Counted from the stretch's first letter, positions 23,813 through 36,533 are shown. The stretch: 54,728 bases of DNA from Beroe ovata (GCA_946803715.1 CAMPET010000001.1:995265-1049992), one strand, 5' to 3'. Numbers and translations: made by a program. The notes: generated by a model from the letters alone, not told the origin.

Positions 23813-24579
23813 GACAAGTATCTACTATCTGTCTGCTCTAGTATTGCAGAAATTGAAAGTCCTAGCTACTTTGATAACAAATCTAAATCTATAAATGATT
23901 ATCTGAAAAGTCAACCCTTTGTTGCAAAGAATGAAATGGCTGTGAATGTTTCTTTTTAGTGTTTTAGAGAATTGAGATGGTTAAATACCATTATCCTTTT
24001 ATTTCTTTATTTACTCAACAATACTTAATGCTTTAGAATTGCACAAAGTTTTTGCGTCTTCCTCAGTGACTGATAATTGATCAACCTATGCCAAAATTCA
24101 TTGCATTTATCATTTCATGCTCCCCATTTATCAGTTATATCTCCCAACAATTATTCATTGATCTATTATATCTGATATGAGTCTGAAATTAGTTTGACTA
24201 TTAATGTTGCTTAAGCATTCAAGAGTTATGATGAATCCTTAGGGATGAGGGTTGACATTCATGCTTTAAGAGAGAATGCTGGTCTAGAGTTCAGAGCCTG
24301 TGTCTTGTTTCAAGAATAGGGCAAACCCTGACCCTTGTCCAAGCACCAAACTTTTATATCAAACAGCATGCTGAATAATCTTCTCCAAGCTTTCACAGTA
24401 CTTCACATGATAAGCATTGGCATCTGCTTTTATTTAACATCTATGTCATCTGCTTTTGAGTTCAAAAGCCAATGTTTTCTATAAGGGTTGAGGTCACATT
24501 AAACTACGGCCTATGAATTAAGCAAATACCGTTTTCATCTAAATTTGATACACAAATGATTCTGTAGCAAAGGTTTGGC

Positions 24580-26122
24580 ATGTCTATTATGGATCAGATA
24601 AGCAATCTAACAATTGATAATGAGATAAAAACCATACGCTTAATTGACCATCCAAAGGGTGAGTTTTAACAAATTTTCAGTCAGATTTAGAGGAAAAGTT
24701 TCATTGAGGTGATATTGAATCTGAAACATTCATTGACATACTTTTTGTGTCATTTTTCAGGCATGGAGCTACTACCTAGTAGATGTGAAGCCACCTGCAT
24801 AAAAGTTCTACTTGAACGTCATGGGTACTATTGCTTTGAAATAGTACCTTCATCCTTCAAAAGAAAATAAAGACAACTCCAAATGTGATCATCAAACCTC
24901 TCCATTATCCTCAGGCTGAAATACCAAGTTGAGACAAAATCTAATGTAGAGTATATTTCCAAGAATGGCCGATTTCCTGTGCTAATTTTCAATGAAAAAG
25001 ACATAGTGAGTGGATTTGGAGAACTAGTGGAGTTTCTCAACAGGCAAGTTCTTTTGCCTCAATCAGAGTTATAGCCCTTAGTTGTGAGAACCTTTGCAGT
25101 TAGAATCTGAACATCTTTTCATAGGAGGGGCTATTCACTGAGTGACAAGTTGTCACAGGAGGAGAAATGTGACATGGAAATCTATTCATCTCTCATTACT
25201 GGTAGACTTGAGGTAAATCCCTTGAATACCCCTGATAGAAATTATATTTTCTTCCTTGGCTCCTAAGTTCAAACCTAACTCCAGACACTGAATCGATTCC
25301 TGCCCTATCTCACTTCTCTGTCAGTCAGGAGCTGTCAGTCATATGACTTTGAACCTCACATCTGAGAAGAATTTTGAACGATTTCCCAAATAACTAGCCT
25401 GAAAATTCTTCCAGATTTGAATTCTACCTCAAAAAATTTCTGATTTCATTTCATGCCCATGAGAAAGATTTCAGGCACTAGAACTATATACATCCTGGTT
25501 GATTGAAGACAATTACAATCATGTCACACTGCCAGCCTACACACGTCAGACGACTTGGCCTCTTTCTGCCATACTTCCCTTCTACAAAAAGCGTCAGGTG
25601 AGCTTCAAGAAACATAACTGGGTCAAAATGCATGTTCCGTCAGTGTCCAGAATAGAAAATTAATTTTCGATTCTCTCTGTCAGGTTTACAGATTGATAGC
25701 TAGTCAAGGGGAGTGGAACGACATAAGCGCTGAGATGATGATGTTAGCCAGTAAGACTGTTGCCAGTGCTCTAACTGAACGGTTACCAGAGAAAGGCACA
25801 TTCTTCAGCGATCCCGACACTGGCGAGGTAATGATCGTGGTTCATTGTTCCTGGGTGATATTTCCGCTACATGCTATGAGAAATTCCACAGTTTGCTTAA
25901 GTCTTTGAAGTCTGAATGACTCAAATTGTGAATGACCATGCTAATGCCTCCTAGGATCTCATCACTGAAGTAGATTGTCTGGTATATGGCCACCTCAACG
26001 CCATCTTCATGACAAAACTACCTAGTTACAGACTCAAGCGAGCACTGGGACAGCACCCCAGACTGATAGAGTACTGTAAATATGTGGAGGCCAATCACGG
26101 GTTGAAAGCACAGCGAGTGTGA
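24580..26122 (+). CDS. MTX2: Metaxin-2, mitochondrial outer-membrane import factor
   Basis: Metaxin-2 works with metaxin-1 and the SAM complex in protein import at the mitochondrial outer membrane. Seven exons in phase: 24580-24658, 24761-24824, 24915-25043, 25125-25212, 25475-25597, 25684-25827 and 25955-26122. They encode 264 residues, close to the usual length of about 263. The GST-N-like part contains SRCEATCIKVLLERHG, then NVEYISKNGRFPVL, IVSGFGELVEFLNRRG and YSLSDKLSQEEK, typical of metaxin 2. The GST-C part contains ELYTSWL, TTWPLSAILPFYKKRQV and VDCLVYGHLNAIFMTKLPS. Intron 3 uses a GC donor (AG|GCAAGT at 25042-25049). MRGBP starts only 400 bases downstream on the same strand. Confidence 0.93.
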
Positions 26123-26522
26123 GACTATATGAGGGTGTCACTGGATTTGCGTTTGCTCACTGTGGAATGTGGATTGTGGATAGTTATTAGTTGTATTTGA
26201 ACTTCTTTAACTTTGGAAGATCATTACTCTTGACTCATATGTAATGACTATGAGTTTATGGATCGCCCCGAATTGATGATATTGTAATTGAGTTTTGAGA
26301 CAATGTTATTCTAAGCGGTTTTAAGATCTTCCTGTATATTTTGAACGGTTATCGAGATCTCCGTGCATAGGTATTTTGAACTGACTTGTTGTTAGACAGT
26401 CTGGCACCTGTACTTTCAAAGTTTTTTCCCGAAAGTCATGGAAAACGACATATGGTATATTGGTATATCCTTGCAATTATGATTTACATCAACTATATGT
26501 ATCCATTCTGAAGAAGGTGGGA
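26123..26522. other. Intergenic MTX2-MRGBP gap
   Basis: AT-rich, about 400 bases. It must contain the MTX2 3' UTR and the MRGBP promoter, or an operon-type junction. No clear AATAAA polyadenylation signal or TATA box stood out. Confidence 0.4.
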
Positions 26523-27535
26523 ATGAGTGATGACGATTCAGTTGCTTGGAATGCGGAAATGGAAGTCAGTTTGTTCCAAAGTTTGAGGGGACACAAGCCC
26601 GTAGGGGTCAACAAACATTTTCACATGATGTGCATCCAGCAGAGGTTAGGTGAATATTTGAATATGGTGTTTGGGGGTAAGTGCTCCCGCATGTATGGCG
26701 CAAGCTTTCATTACTGTTCAAAGCTCAATCATTGTAAATTATATTTCCACGTGACGTCGAATTTGCTCTTAAAGGAATTTGCCATGGAGGCAGAGGAATG
26801 TATGAAAATAAAGTTGCGTAGTTATGTGGTACTTTCGTTCGTTAAAGTACTGCTTGATTCTAGTCAAGAGTATTACGATGCCAAACCGGTTAACTACCAT
26901 GATGATTTATTGTGAGGTTGTCATGATTTATTAACCCTGGATGTGAGGTAGGTATACGTTGAAAAATAATTTTACTTCTGGATTTGCCAAGCGTTTTGCC
27001 AATGTTTACCTTCCCCCTTGAAGTATTAATATAGTCAATTTGTGCAACACAGGTTTTACGAGTTAACAAACATTAACGTATCTACGGCGTGCCTATGGAA
27101 TCATATCAACGATCTTTGGGATACTGCTATTCTTGATGCAGCTCAAGGTAGAATTCGTCTGTTTGTGCTTGTGTTTCGGGTTGTGTCCGTGTCTGTCTGA
27201 TGTCTGTGTGTCAGCGTCTGTGCATCTGTATCTGTGTGTCACTGTCAGTAATCTGTATCTTTGTGTCACTGTTATCAGTCTCAGTGTAGTGTGTGTTTGT
27301 GAAATTCTAGTCTGCAATCTGCATACATGCACCCATGACTCTATGCCTGTCTGTGCCTGTCAGTTTTTGCAAACATAGATTAGCATTTAGCATCACTTCT
27401 TCAGATCCCCCATTCCCTGAAGTAATGGAGCACGGGTTGTTCACTCTTCCTGTTGAGCAAGCAGAGATCATTGAGGAGGTCCAGAGTTCAGAAGAGAGTT
27501 CAGGGGAGGCTGGAATGAAGAGGAAACAGAAATGA
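26523..27535 (+). CDS. MRGBP: MRG/MORF4L-binding protein (EAF7 family), NuA4/TIP60 subunit
   Basis: EAF7/MRGBP proteins are non-catalytic subunits of the NuA4/TIP60 histone acetyltransferase complex. Three exons in phase: 26523-26644, 27053-27147 and 27405-27535 (115 residues). The diagnostic block is WNAEMEVSLFQSLRGHKPVG followed by VNKHFHMMCIQQ. Exon 2 continues with RFYELTNINVSTACLWNHIN, aligning to the family's SKVIWDHL region. Exon 3 has the conserved FPEVMEHGLFTLP and an acidic tail ending MKRKQK. A stronger-looking donor (GTAAGT at 26677) leaves the wrong phase, so I chose AG|GTTAGG at 26645, which restores family alignment. The protein is shorter than vertebrate MRGBP, which has extra low-complexity ends. 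Intron 2 contains a TGTCTGTG repeat. Confidence 0.85.
27150..27300 (+). repeat. Degenerate TGTCTGTGTGTC repeat in MRGBP intron 2
   Basis: TGTCTGTG, TGTATCTGTGTGTCACTG and similar words repeat across about 150 bases. Open frames on both strands arise from it and are not genes. Confidence 0.65.
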
Positions 27536-27868
27536 ACTAAATGACCCCATTGAATGGGACTCATTAAATCTTCACCAGTTCATCGCACCAGCAATGCAGA
27601 TATGATACTTGGCGGCAGGCGCAAAGGAAAAGCTTGAAGTAAAAGGACTGAAAATGGTTGACCAACAATGTTTCTATTCAATGTTTCTATTCAAATTTTA
27701 TCTAAATCAAGTTATTTTTATTCTTGTATTTCATAAGATAACTGTAGGATTACTTCTTCGATTATTTTTTGATCCAAGATATTCCTTACTTTACATTCAG
27801 TTATGTTCAGTTTAGAGCCTCCATGGTCAGTTAGGTTATGGAAATATTGACTACAGAAGTCAATGTAG

Positions 27869-30800
27869 ATGGCAAAAAAGAGGACAAGTGTTTCGTACGT
27901 TATTAGAAACGACCATGGTTAGTCCATTGACACTACTCTCCTTTGACACCACTTTTATTTTATTTCCTTCACAGCACTTTAACCTTGACACCAATCTACT
28001 ACGAAAACCGGATCCCTTGACACCACTTTATTTTTAAACTCATATTTATTGACACCACCCTCTCTTGATACCACCTCTCAGAGCCGCTTCACAAGGGCGG
28101 TGTCAATGCCCTGGTCATAGCTGAGCCTCCATCTGACTGTCTCTTTACCGCGTGCAGGGATTCGCTTATCAGATCATGGAACTACAAATCAAAAACAGTA
28201 AGATCTCACCAATCATCATCCTTTTCTGAGGGCAGTGAGCCAATATTAACAAATGCGATTCAACTAATGACGAAACTGACACCAATTTTTCAGAATATCA
28301 CACTGATAGACACGTATGAACATCACAATGACTGGGTCAATTCCATCTTCTACACTGCTCGTCATGACCTTCGTAAGTCCTGTCGGTTGGTCATTATCCA
28401 CTAAGTGTTCTTCGCTAAACACTTATTGGATAATGCAAACTGACACCCCTCACTTTCAGTATTCTCCGGTTCTTCTGACACTGGTGTCAAGATATGGGAC
28501 GCATCGAAAGGCTTTGTCAAGTCATCACTGAGGACGCATCGTGACTACGTGAAGAAGTTAACGTACGCTCAAGAGAAAGATATATTTGCGTCTGGTGGTC
28601 TCGACAAGAAGATATATGTGTGGGATGTATGTACGCTGAAATGTCTGACAGTCACGCACAACACTGTATCGAGTGAGTACACCAGTTTCCTCCTCGTTGA
28701 AATAGCCCAGAATTAGGGCAAAGCGAAATGTAACTTGTGTTCTCTTTCAGCTGCTATCTGCGAAGGACATAAGGATTCCATCTACAGTTTAGCGATATCC
28801 CCCATGGGATCACTACTAGTCAGTGGTGGAACTGAGAATTTCATCAGGATGTGGGACCCGAGATCCTGTATCAAAATAGGCAAGCTGAAGGGGCATTCAG
28901 AAAATGTGAAAGCGCTGGTTCTGAGCCCCGATGGCACACAGGTTGGTTGTTTTTTGTGTAACGCGCGGTTGCATTTTTGATATGCTTTGTGCGCGTCACG
29001 CACGTTTGCGTGTAGCAATTTGTGGATTACATGTGATATTTTAAAGGGCCCAAATATAAATACCTACCCGATATTCCGATAATTTTAATTGCATTGGGCT
29101 TTTGTTGACTATAAAAGTATGGCCTTCTTGAGACCAGTATATTCGTCAAATTTATGTTGGATGCAATTGTGAAACTGCATTATTTGGCAAACTCATCCTG
29201 ACAGTTCTTTACTCCATATGACTTCCCTAGACACTATAATAGGTATTTCATTCATATTTGATGCCAATTTTCTTGACACCAACCCCTGACAGCACATCTC
29301 TTGACACCACTTCCCGGCCTTTGGCATCACCACTTTCCTTGCCACCATTATCTCGACAACTCTCCCATTGACACCACTTACATCGCTGACACCATTTTTA
29401 CCAAAATGCACTGGAAACCTTCATCGAAACCGACAGTTCGTGGCACCAGTCAGGTTTCCACGCCAGAAGATTCATGTTTAAATCCCAATTTTGAAAATAG
29501 TCACGTTTTTGCAAGTTTTAAACTATCACTGTTTAAATGTGGAGCAAATCCAAGTTCGCTGATGTAGACAAGCACTTCACACATTGCTTGAAATGGTATT
29601 CACCGTATTCGAGTTAAAATCTATCAAAACATCATTTTTTGATGCCGGTTTATTAACATATAAATTCATTTTAAAAGACATTCTTTACGGCACGTGACTT
29701 TGAGCACTGGTTTTCCGAAATTTCTTGGAACTTGGATCAAGCAATTCAACGAAAAACTAACCACCAACTTGAATTAAATATCGACCTAAAATTCGTTTTC
29801 CTAAATTTGGGAGTGTGAAATCATGGTTATTCCAGCTGTTATCCGGGAGTACTGACGGTTCCGTGAAGCTGTGGAGTATTGCACAACAGCGGTGTATAGC
29901 AACGTATAGGAACCACAGTCAGGGCGTATGGAGTATTGCAGTGAACGACACGTGGAACAAATTCTACAGGTGAATATCTATTGCTTGGTGGTTTGGGGTC
30001 GCAGAATTTATTAAGATGTAATTCTGGATGAGATGCATTCGACGTCAGTGCACGCCTATTTCAGAGCTTACGTTGTTGTGGTAATGAGCAATTCCATGAT
30101 ATTGGAATTGAACAACTCCCACATCTTTTGAAAACAACTGCTCGATCGTGTGAAGCTATCAATCGAAATCCATTAACATGTTTTCATCTGATTCATGCCA
30201 TGCTCTATTGAGGTTGTTTGTCATGCTTACGTCATCTGCACGATTCCAAGCAGGATCTATAAAGGTTTGCTGTGGGATTGGTTGGGAATTTAATGCAGTG
30301 AAATCAATCCATGAGCCGCGGTCAACAATCAACTCGTTTCCAATAAACGCAATGAAAAGCAGCTTTGAATAAGTTGAATTAATATCTAACATACTGAAAT
30401 AAAACTAAAAACCGTCATGTGCTCACTTAGAATAGAGACTGCTCTACATGGAAATCATGTTTTGATCTCCCTCCTTCATCTTATCCACCCTCTCTGACCG
30501 AATATCAAATCCACCTTTCAAAGGTCCTCTCTGTCACCTTATTGTCACTTTAGTGTCACTTAAGTGTCACTTTAGTGTCACTTTAGTGTCACTTTAGTGT
30601 CACTTTGGTGTCACTGTAGTGTCACTTTAGTGTGCCTTGTTCATGTTGCACCTCCCTTCCTCCTGAGACCTGCCCTTTTCGCCCCACCCTTCCCACCCAC
30701 CTTGAGATCTGTGCAGCTCTCGAACTTCTCCTTCGGTACCAGTCTCTTGAGTCTCTGGATGAAGTAGTCGCTACTCGGGTGCTTGTGTCGCTCCATGATA

Positions 30801-33800
30801 GCGATCCACTGTCGGGCCAGTATCGGGTGTTTGCTCTTCATATGAATATCCGCCAACTTCACCACAAGGTTCATGTATTGTTCATTTTCCGCTCCCCGAT
30901 TGTCTGTGTACAGTTTGAGGTGCTTTCCTGCCTCTTCAGCGTCTTTCTGATCGATATAACATACGGCGAGACGAAGATACGTCATGACTTTCTCCCCGCC
31001 GGGGCATTTCCTGAGTGCCTCGTGGAGGTAGATGATGGCGAGGTCGATTTTGTGGCAAATCACGAGGATTTCCGTCAGGAGAATAATCTGCGTGACCTCC
31101 GAGGGATCTAATCGACACGCTGATCTGATGTTGTCAAACATATCCGTTATTCGGGGATCAACATCTCCCTCATCATCAATGTTCGTACTCGTGGCCGATG
31201 TCGTGAGGAGTTCCGATCCCTTCGGCGATGTCGATCCCTTCACCATGACAGATCCCTTCGTCTTACCGGACATCACACTTCCCTGATCAATGCTCCTCAC
31301 GGGGAGAACACGGGCTAGACTCACGTGTTTTGTATCATGCTGTGTTTCCTCTATCATGACCTGACGCGATGTCGCGACAGTGTCCGTCGCGTCATCCGAA
31401 GTCGAGAGTTGTGGCATTTCTGCTGCCTCCTCCAAGTCCTTCTCGTATAGCCTCTTCTGGCAAAGTGCCAGTAGATAATGAGCCGGAGCAGAGATGTGTA
31501 ATTGTAGACTCTGTTTGGTTTGATCAACTGCAGCCTGATGAAAGTCTAGATGATAAAGTTCTTTGGCAATCAGAAGTTTGATGAAGGCGCACTGGGATGT
31601 ATTGCCCTTGCACTCGAATTTATCTTGGAGAATTGCTATCTTATCCCTTCGGAGGAGCGTTGTTTTTGTTTCTATGATCCATAGCAAGTCCTGGACAAAT
31701 GCAGTGTTCGGTCTGCACGTCAGGACGAATGCCAGGGATGACACGTGATACGACACGTCCTCTGGCGTATGGTAGGATATCTTATCTGAGGTATAGGTGA
31801 AGAAACTGTAGTAGAATCTTGAGAGAAAGCAGGTCGGGTTGATGTGGAGGGCGTTAGTGAGATGATATTTGGTGGCTTGCCGTAGCCCGGCGTAGAAGTA
31901 GAAGAACGCTATGTCAAGGTGACAGAGTGCGATGTATTTCCTGCTCACTGACCGGTGTTCACTCAGCCACGATCCTATCTTCCCGTCCAGATCAGTCTTC
32001 TCCTCGGTGAGCCCGGCCACCTCAGCCCTGTGTGCCAGGTCGGCTGTAGCCACGATATTGTGCGGGTCCTGCTTGAGTACAGTTCTGTAGTACTTGGTCG
32101 CTTCGGCGTGTGAATCCTTGATATGAGCAATGTAACCTAGCAGATTCCATAGCGGAGTCTGGAAGTCTGGTGGTATGGCGGGAAGGAGGAAGTTCACGTG
32201 ATGGACTATGGATGTGATTTGATCCTCTGTTAGAGTAATATCGAGTCCGAAATGAGAGGGGTAGCCGTGAAGCCCGGGGAAATTGTCGAGTTTTGGAGTC
32301 TCGGTTGAGAAACGTTTGTCACGCGATGCTGGCAGTTCAACTTCCAACATGTCTGCAGCTGATTGGGGAAGTGTTGTTAAACACTGGCAGGTGGAGCGAG
32401 GGTTATTCGACATTGGGACGGCGATAATGTTTGGAAAGTTAGCTAATATACTGGGAAACTACAGTGAGGGGGAGGGAGCTACCATCCGTAAATCGGGTTG
32501 CATTAACGGCAGACATCGCCCATTAGCAAGCATTAAAATCGGACCTTTTGATATTGGTAGTAAGTGAACAAGCCAAAAATGGTTTTATCGGAATTTCCAT
32601 GACCCATCGTGTCTACAATAAAAACGGGAAAGGTGAAATAAGGTGTGAGAGAATGAAAGGAATCCTCAGCAACATCTGGGTAAGAACGATCAACACTCAA
32701 GAAGTTTCCACCAGTCAAATCCTATAGCTGAGACAACCAAATGTACGAGCGATATCAATATATATATCTGAGCCGATGTGATCAACACTTTCACTCTGCA
32801 CTCAGTATTATATGCTTACCATGCACGTTACACACAGTCCTTCCTTTTTAAACACTCCTCGCGATCTACATACTGTGCTCAAGAGACTCGACCCTATTTT
32901 TACAGATTTTTCAAAACGTTTTTTTTTGGCAAAGTCAAGAATATTTTCCGTTGATTTAAACTTCTGTGACTCTCAATAGACGCTATACTACAAACAAATT
33001 CGACTATCGAAACAATCTGACTAAACGGCACAATTTGCTTGTCAGTGTGCACATAATAGATATTATTCCAGAGCCAAGTGGCATTCAATAAACACACTTT
33101 GATTCATTATGGACTATGTAAACGGACTGTAATGGAAGCAAACAATGGATTACCGAATCTACAGCAAATCACAAGGAAGCATAAACAATATGCAATGAAT
33201 AACTCAATTGATAGGTGTTCAGCAAGATTCACAGTGCAAAAACACAAATTTTCAAAAAAAAACTTAAAATGAATTGTTAATTGAATTTTCCTCTTTAATC
33301 AAATGCGAATTTGCCGGTCCTTTGTGACCAGCACCGTTTTATCTGAGATTTAAACAGAGTCAGAGTCTTGTGACCGATTCATTATAAATTGCACCGGGAA
33401 TCGATGAAGAATTTACATTGGAAACTGATAACAAATGCGACTTGGAGAAATAAGCGTATTCTAATGACTTGAGACGTGGAAGTGGTTATCAATTTTCATG
33501 CTTGCACGATGGTCGATTAATTAATCCAATTATTCATGCTATAACGAAGTCGAGAAGTTTAAAAACTGGTTAATAGCATCGCGGGACTGTTTTCAAGATT
33601 TTTGTCAAAAAGTCAGCATGCGATGCTATAACTTCTATGAGCAAAATATGGCTTGAATATTTGGAGATTTTACTCACAAATTTATCTCCAGTGGCGGAAG
33701 GGAGAGTACGCTATTTGAATCGGATCTCAAGACTGCAGAGAGTTCGCTGTTGTTAAAGGAAACCGGAAGTATACTTGATGTAAGTGTGAACCTCTCCAGC

Positions 33801-36113
33801 TATATTATGTTTTGAATGTTCATTCGCGATGGGCTACGAATCGTAGTACGATAATAATTTGTGAAATTCAATCACCATGCTCCCTCATTTTTATTCTGAA
33901 ATTTTCATTCTCATTTTCTCCCATATATTAATTCAAAACTCCTGATAACTATGCACTAGGTGGTCATTGATAATGACAGTAACGCACTGTGGATAGGCAC
34001 CACTACGACCAGCGTTAACAAATGGCAGATCCCAAATAACCGATCATCCCACTGTATGGTGGATAAACCTCTAATTCCCGCCCCATCAGCCACTATCAGA
34101 GGTAATCCCATATGATGAGCACACAAATAATTGCACATGCACGATCCAATAGCCAATACCTTGTTCGAATCTCAATATTTCCAGAACCCTTCCCTAGCTC
34201 TTGACAATTAATTCATCTCACTACTCCTCGTCTCCAATAGACTCGAGACTCCAAGAGAAACGAAGCAAGAGAATCGAAACTCGTATATTCCCCTCACCAC
34301 AACTCTCTACTCACCTCCTCTACTCACATCTTCTACTCACGTCCTCTCCTCACCCCTCTCTCTCCACTCTTCTCACCTCCTCTCCTCACCCCTCTGCTCA
34401 CCTCCTCTGCTCACCACAACTTTCTCCTCACCACCTCTCCTCACCTCCTCTCCTCACCCCTCTCCTCACCTCCTCTCCTCACCCCTCTGCTCACCACAAC
34501 TCACCTCCTCTCTCTGTCTCTCTACAGGCGGTGAAGGACTGAAGAAAGCGTACATACTCTCGGACAAACAGCATGTGATTTGCACGGACGGTCTGGGTAA
34601 CGGGTTCCTATACGATGTGTTACGGGCTAAACTGATCAAGGAACTGGGTAAGATTGATCTCAAGGAGGAGATAGAGTCGAGGAACAGGCAGGAGTACATT
34701 CCCAACTGGTTCAGTGCTGATGTCAAAACAGGGGTGAGATATATATTGTAACTCAATATTCTAATGTCCAATCGAGTGATCGTATGAGTGAAAAGGGTGC
34801 GGTTTAATAAGCATGGAGCCGCCGTGAAGCACAAGGAATTTCCAAATTTCACCAGAAGCAGTGCATTTAATTCTTCTCTCTCTCTTTTCCCATCTGCAGA
34901 TGTTGACGATTCACCTAGACGAGGGCGAATGCTGCGCGGCGTGGGTGTGTGTCAAGGACGATATTGACAGCAACAGTGACAACAAGATCAACTATGGTGG
35001 ACTCATCATACAGGCTCTATTTCAGAACTGGGTCTGCAGTGAGACAGGTGAGAAGAGGGGGAGGGATGAGGGGCGATGATACAATTTGATAATGATAAGA
35101 TGAGTGATACTGATCATGATAAAAATTAGAGTTCCCGTAATTTTCTGTTGGTGTTTGGAAGCAAGTTAGAAGATAAAATCTGAGGAAAGAAGTATCAAAA
35201 TAGAAATAATACGAGATAACCTAATAGGTTGAAAAGCGAGAAGGAGAAATTCCCGTGTGCCTAGACTTGAGTGTGTGTGTGTGTGTGTACTGTGTAGTGT
35301 CGCATTTCAAACAGAGAAGTGGTCATGAACAGACCCTGCGTGACGCGAAATCTCTGTGAATCCGGGTCGCTCTAATTTGGTGCTGCTGCGCTCCATCTCG
35401 AAAATCAGATTTAGAGAAATTAACAGTCGTGTCCTCGTGTAAATTCCCAACATGAATTACTCACCTCTGTACTCTTGCCAACCCTATTTCCAAATAATGG
35501 GCTTGTAATTCCCAAATAAGATCCAATAACATGGAAGTCTCTCTTACTCCTTAATCCTAATGAGATTTTATCCTAATGAGATGTAAAAACATGTGCTATA
35601 TTTCCAGTGAATGACGAGAACGAGCAGGAGTGTCGAGCTCTGTACAGCAAGCAATGTGCACTCCCCCCACACACCCCATTTGCTTTGGTGGAGGGGAGTG
35701 ATGGGTGTGGCAGAACCCTATTCCGGATAAAGGTCGACGAAACGGGCAACCCGTGCGATGGACGTATCCTAGAGGAGCTGATTCCAGGGTGGGTATACGA
35801 CCTCAGGGTAAAACACGAGATGCCAAAATTCACGAAGATCGCTTTCTACATCGAGCCCTTTGCGGAAGATCCGCCACCGAAATCTCGTGAAGGCCGGCTC
35901 TCCGCTAACGATTTCCTGGCGATTTCCAAGGTCATCGAGTACGTGGGCGACAAAATATTAGGTCCACAGGAGGGCCCTAATCCCACGGCTCCGTGTGACA
36001 TTGTCATCTTCTGTAACAAGCAGAGACTGGAACCCGGTATGGATTTGAGGACTGTGAAGCACACCATTTGGAAGAGCGGATCAGACCTGCGTTTGATGTA
36101 TCTCGTGACGTGA
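27869..36113 (+). CDS. WDR48: WDR48/UAF1, WD40 activator of USP1/USP12/USP46 deubiquitinases
   Basis: UAF1 binds and activates USP1, USP12 and USP46 and supports Fanconi-pathway deubiquitination. Eleven exons in phase: 27869-27917, 28082-28197, 28294-28372, 28460-28672, 28751-28941, 29836-29969, 33692-33779, 33960-34101, 34528-34733, 34900-35047 and 35608-36113. They sum to 1872 bases (623 residues; human is 677). The N-terminus [13 protein letters not shown] matches the family start. WD repeats contain [28 protein letters not shown] and [19 protein letters not shown]. Downstream, [20 protein letters not shown] is the conserved linker. The C-terminal ubiquitin-like region ends [19 protein letters not shown]. 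The short exon 33692 ([13 protein letters not shown]) fits the missing seventh blade. The 3.7-kb intron 6 hosts a TPR gene on the other strand. Minisatellites fill introns 1, 5 and 8. Confidence 0.94.
27925..28080 (+). repeat. GACACCACTTT minisatellite in WDR48 intron 1
   Basis: TTGACACCACTTT-type units recur through the intron up to its 3' splice site at 28081. Confidence 0.75.
29225..29405 (+). repeat. GACACCACTTT minisatellite in WDR48 intron 5
   Basis: Eight or so diverged units (TTGACACCACTTCC, TTGACACCACTTACA, CTGACACCATTTTT) with irregular spacing. Confidence 0.7.
30541..30635 (+). repeat. 11-bp tandem array GTGTCACTTTA
   Basis: About nine copies, nearly perfect. The array ends six bases before the minus-strand TPR stop codon at 30641, so it lies in that gene's 3' UTR and in WDR48 intron 6. 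Confidence 0.85.
30641..32413 (-). CDS. Intronless TPR-repeat protein nested in a WDR48 intron
   Basis: An uninterrupted ORF of 590 residues lying wholly within WDR48 intron 6 on the opposite strand. The sequence has several helix-turn-helix TPR-like units, for example [20 protein letters not shown] with [20 protein letters not shown], then [40 protein letters not shown], and near the C-terminus [20 protein letters not shown] with [22 protein letters not shown] Ser/Thr-rich low-complexity insert spans about residues 340-425. The basic end is [16 protein letters not shown]. There is no signal peptide or enzymatic domain. I do not recognise an ortholog; it loosely recalls TTC22 or IFIT-like solenoids. 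Codon use looks coding throughout. A retroposed origin is a fair inference. Confidence 0.85.
   Translation of the reverse strand: MSNNPRSTCQCLTTLPQSAADMLEVELPASRDKRFSTETPKLDNFPGLHGYPSHFGLDITLTEDQITSIVHHVNFLLPAIPPDFQTPLWNLLGYIAHIKDSHAEATKYYRTVLKQDPHNIVATADLAHRAEVAGLTEEKTDLDGKIGSWLSEHRSVSRKYIALCHLDIAFFYFYAGLRQATKYHLTNALHINPTCFLSRFYYSFFTYTSDKISYHTPEDVSYHVSSLAFVLTCRPNTAFVQDLLWIIETKTTLLRRDKIAILQDKFECKGNTSQCAFIKLLIAKELYHLDFHQAAVDQTKQSLQLHISAPAHYLLALCQKRLYEKDLEEAAEMPQLSTSDDATDTVATSRQVMIEETQHDTKHVSLARVLPVRSIDQGSVMSGKTKGSVMVKGSTSPKGSELLTTSATSTNIDDEGDVDPRITDMFDNIRSACRLDPSEVTQIILLTEILVICHKIDLAIIYLHEALRKCPGGEKVMTYLRLAVCYIDQKDAEEAGKHLKLYTDNRGAENEQYMNLVVKLADIHMKSKHPILARQWIAIMERHKHPSSDYFIQRLKRLVPKEKFESCTDLKVGGKGGAKRAGLRRKGGAT
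34285..34520 (+). repeat. CTCACCTCCTCT pyrimidine minisatellite at a WDR48 3' splice site
   Basis: About seventeen diverged units of TCCTCTCCTCACC fill the 3' half of intron 8 and run almost directly into the acceptor TCTACAG at 34527. The strand is almost pure pyrimidine apart from A. Confidence 0.85.
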
Positions 36114-36533
36114 AGATGGTATTGGTTAGGTTGTCACGTGGCATAGCATCATTCGTTATATAGCAGTCGCGAGTCGTTATTGGTCATCGTTATAAGAGAC
36201 AAAGTTATCCTCGTTCTCTGGTATTTAAGTTTATCATGTTTTAGTTTATATGTTCGAACACTGAATGCATGATCAAATTCAAATGACCTGTGTTGAAATG
36301 ACACTATTCTAATGACTCTTTAACTTCAAGCTTAACCTGGCACCATAAAAAATACTATAATAGCTTGGTATTGCTATTGTTATTATTTGTCACATTCTGA
36401 CGTCATTTCGTGATATTCAATTTCACAGTATGAGTATCTCGTTAATTCAAATTGGGAACAATGAACATGGAAAGTGAACACTTTGGACATTCAATTATAT
36501 TTGTCATTTTGTCGCACACGAATTCTTGCAGTT
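36114..36533. other. WDR48 3' flank, no gene seen
   Basis: AT-rich with no coding segment. It presumably holds the WDR48 3' UTR. Confidence 0.45.

Larger units (their letters stand above)
22033..24579. other. Intergenic between divergent doublecortin and MTX2 genes
   Basis: These two genes point away from each other, so this should hold both promoters. I see no recognisable core promoter motif and no exon. It contains a GC-rich element copy (23425-23620) and a small repeat (23764-23812). Confidence 0.45.

Noticed and set aside
26677-26682. Strong GTAAGT donor in MRGBP exon 1
   Set aside because: Leaves phase 1, incompatible with the next exon; the GTTAGG donor at 26645 keeps phase and family alignment.
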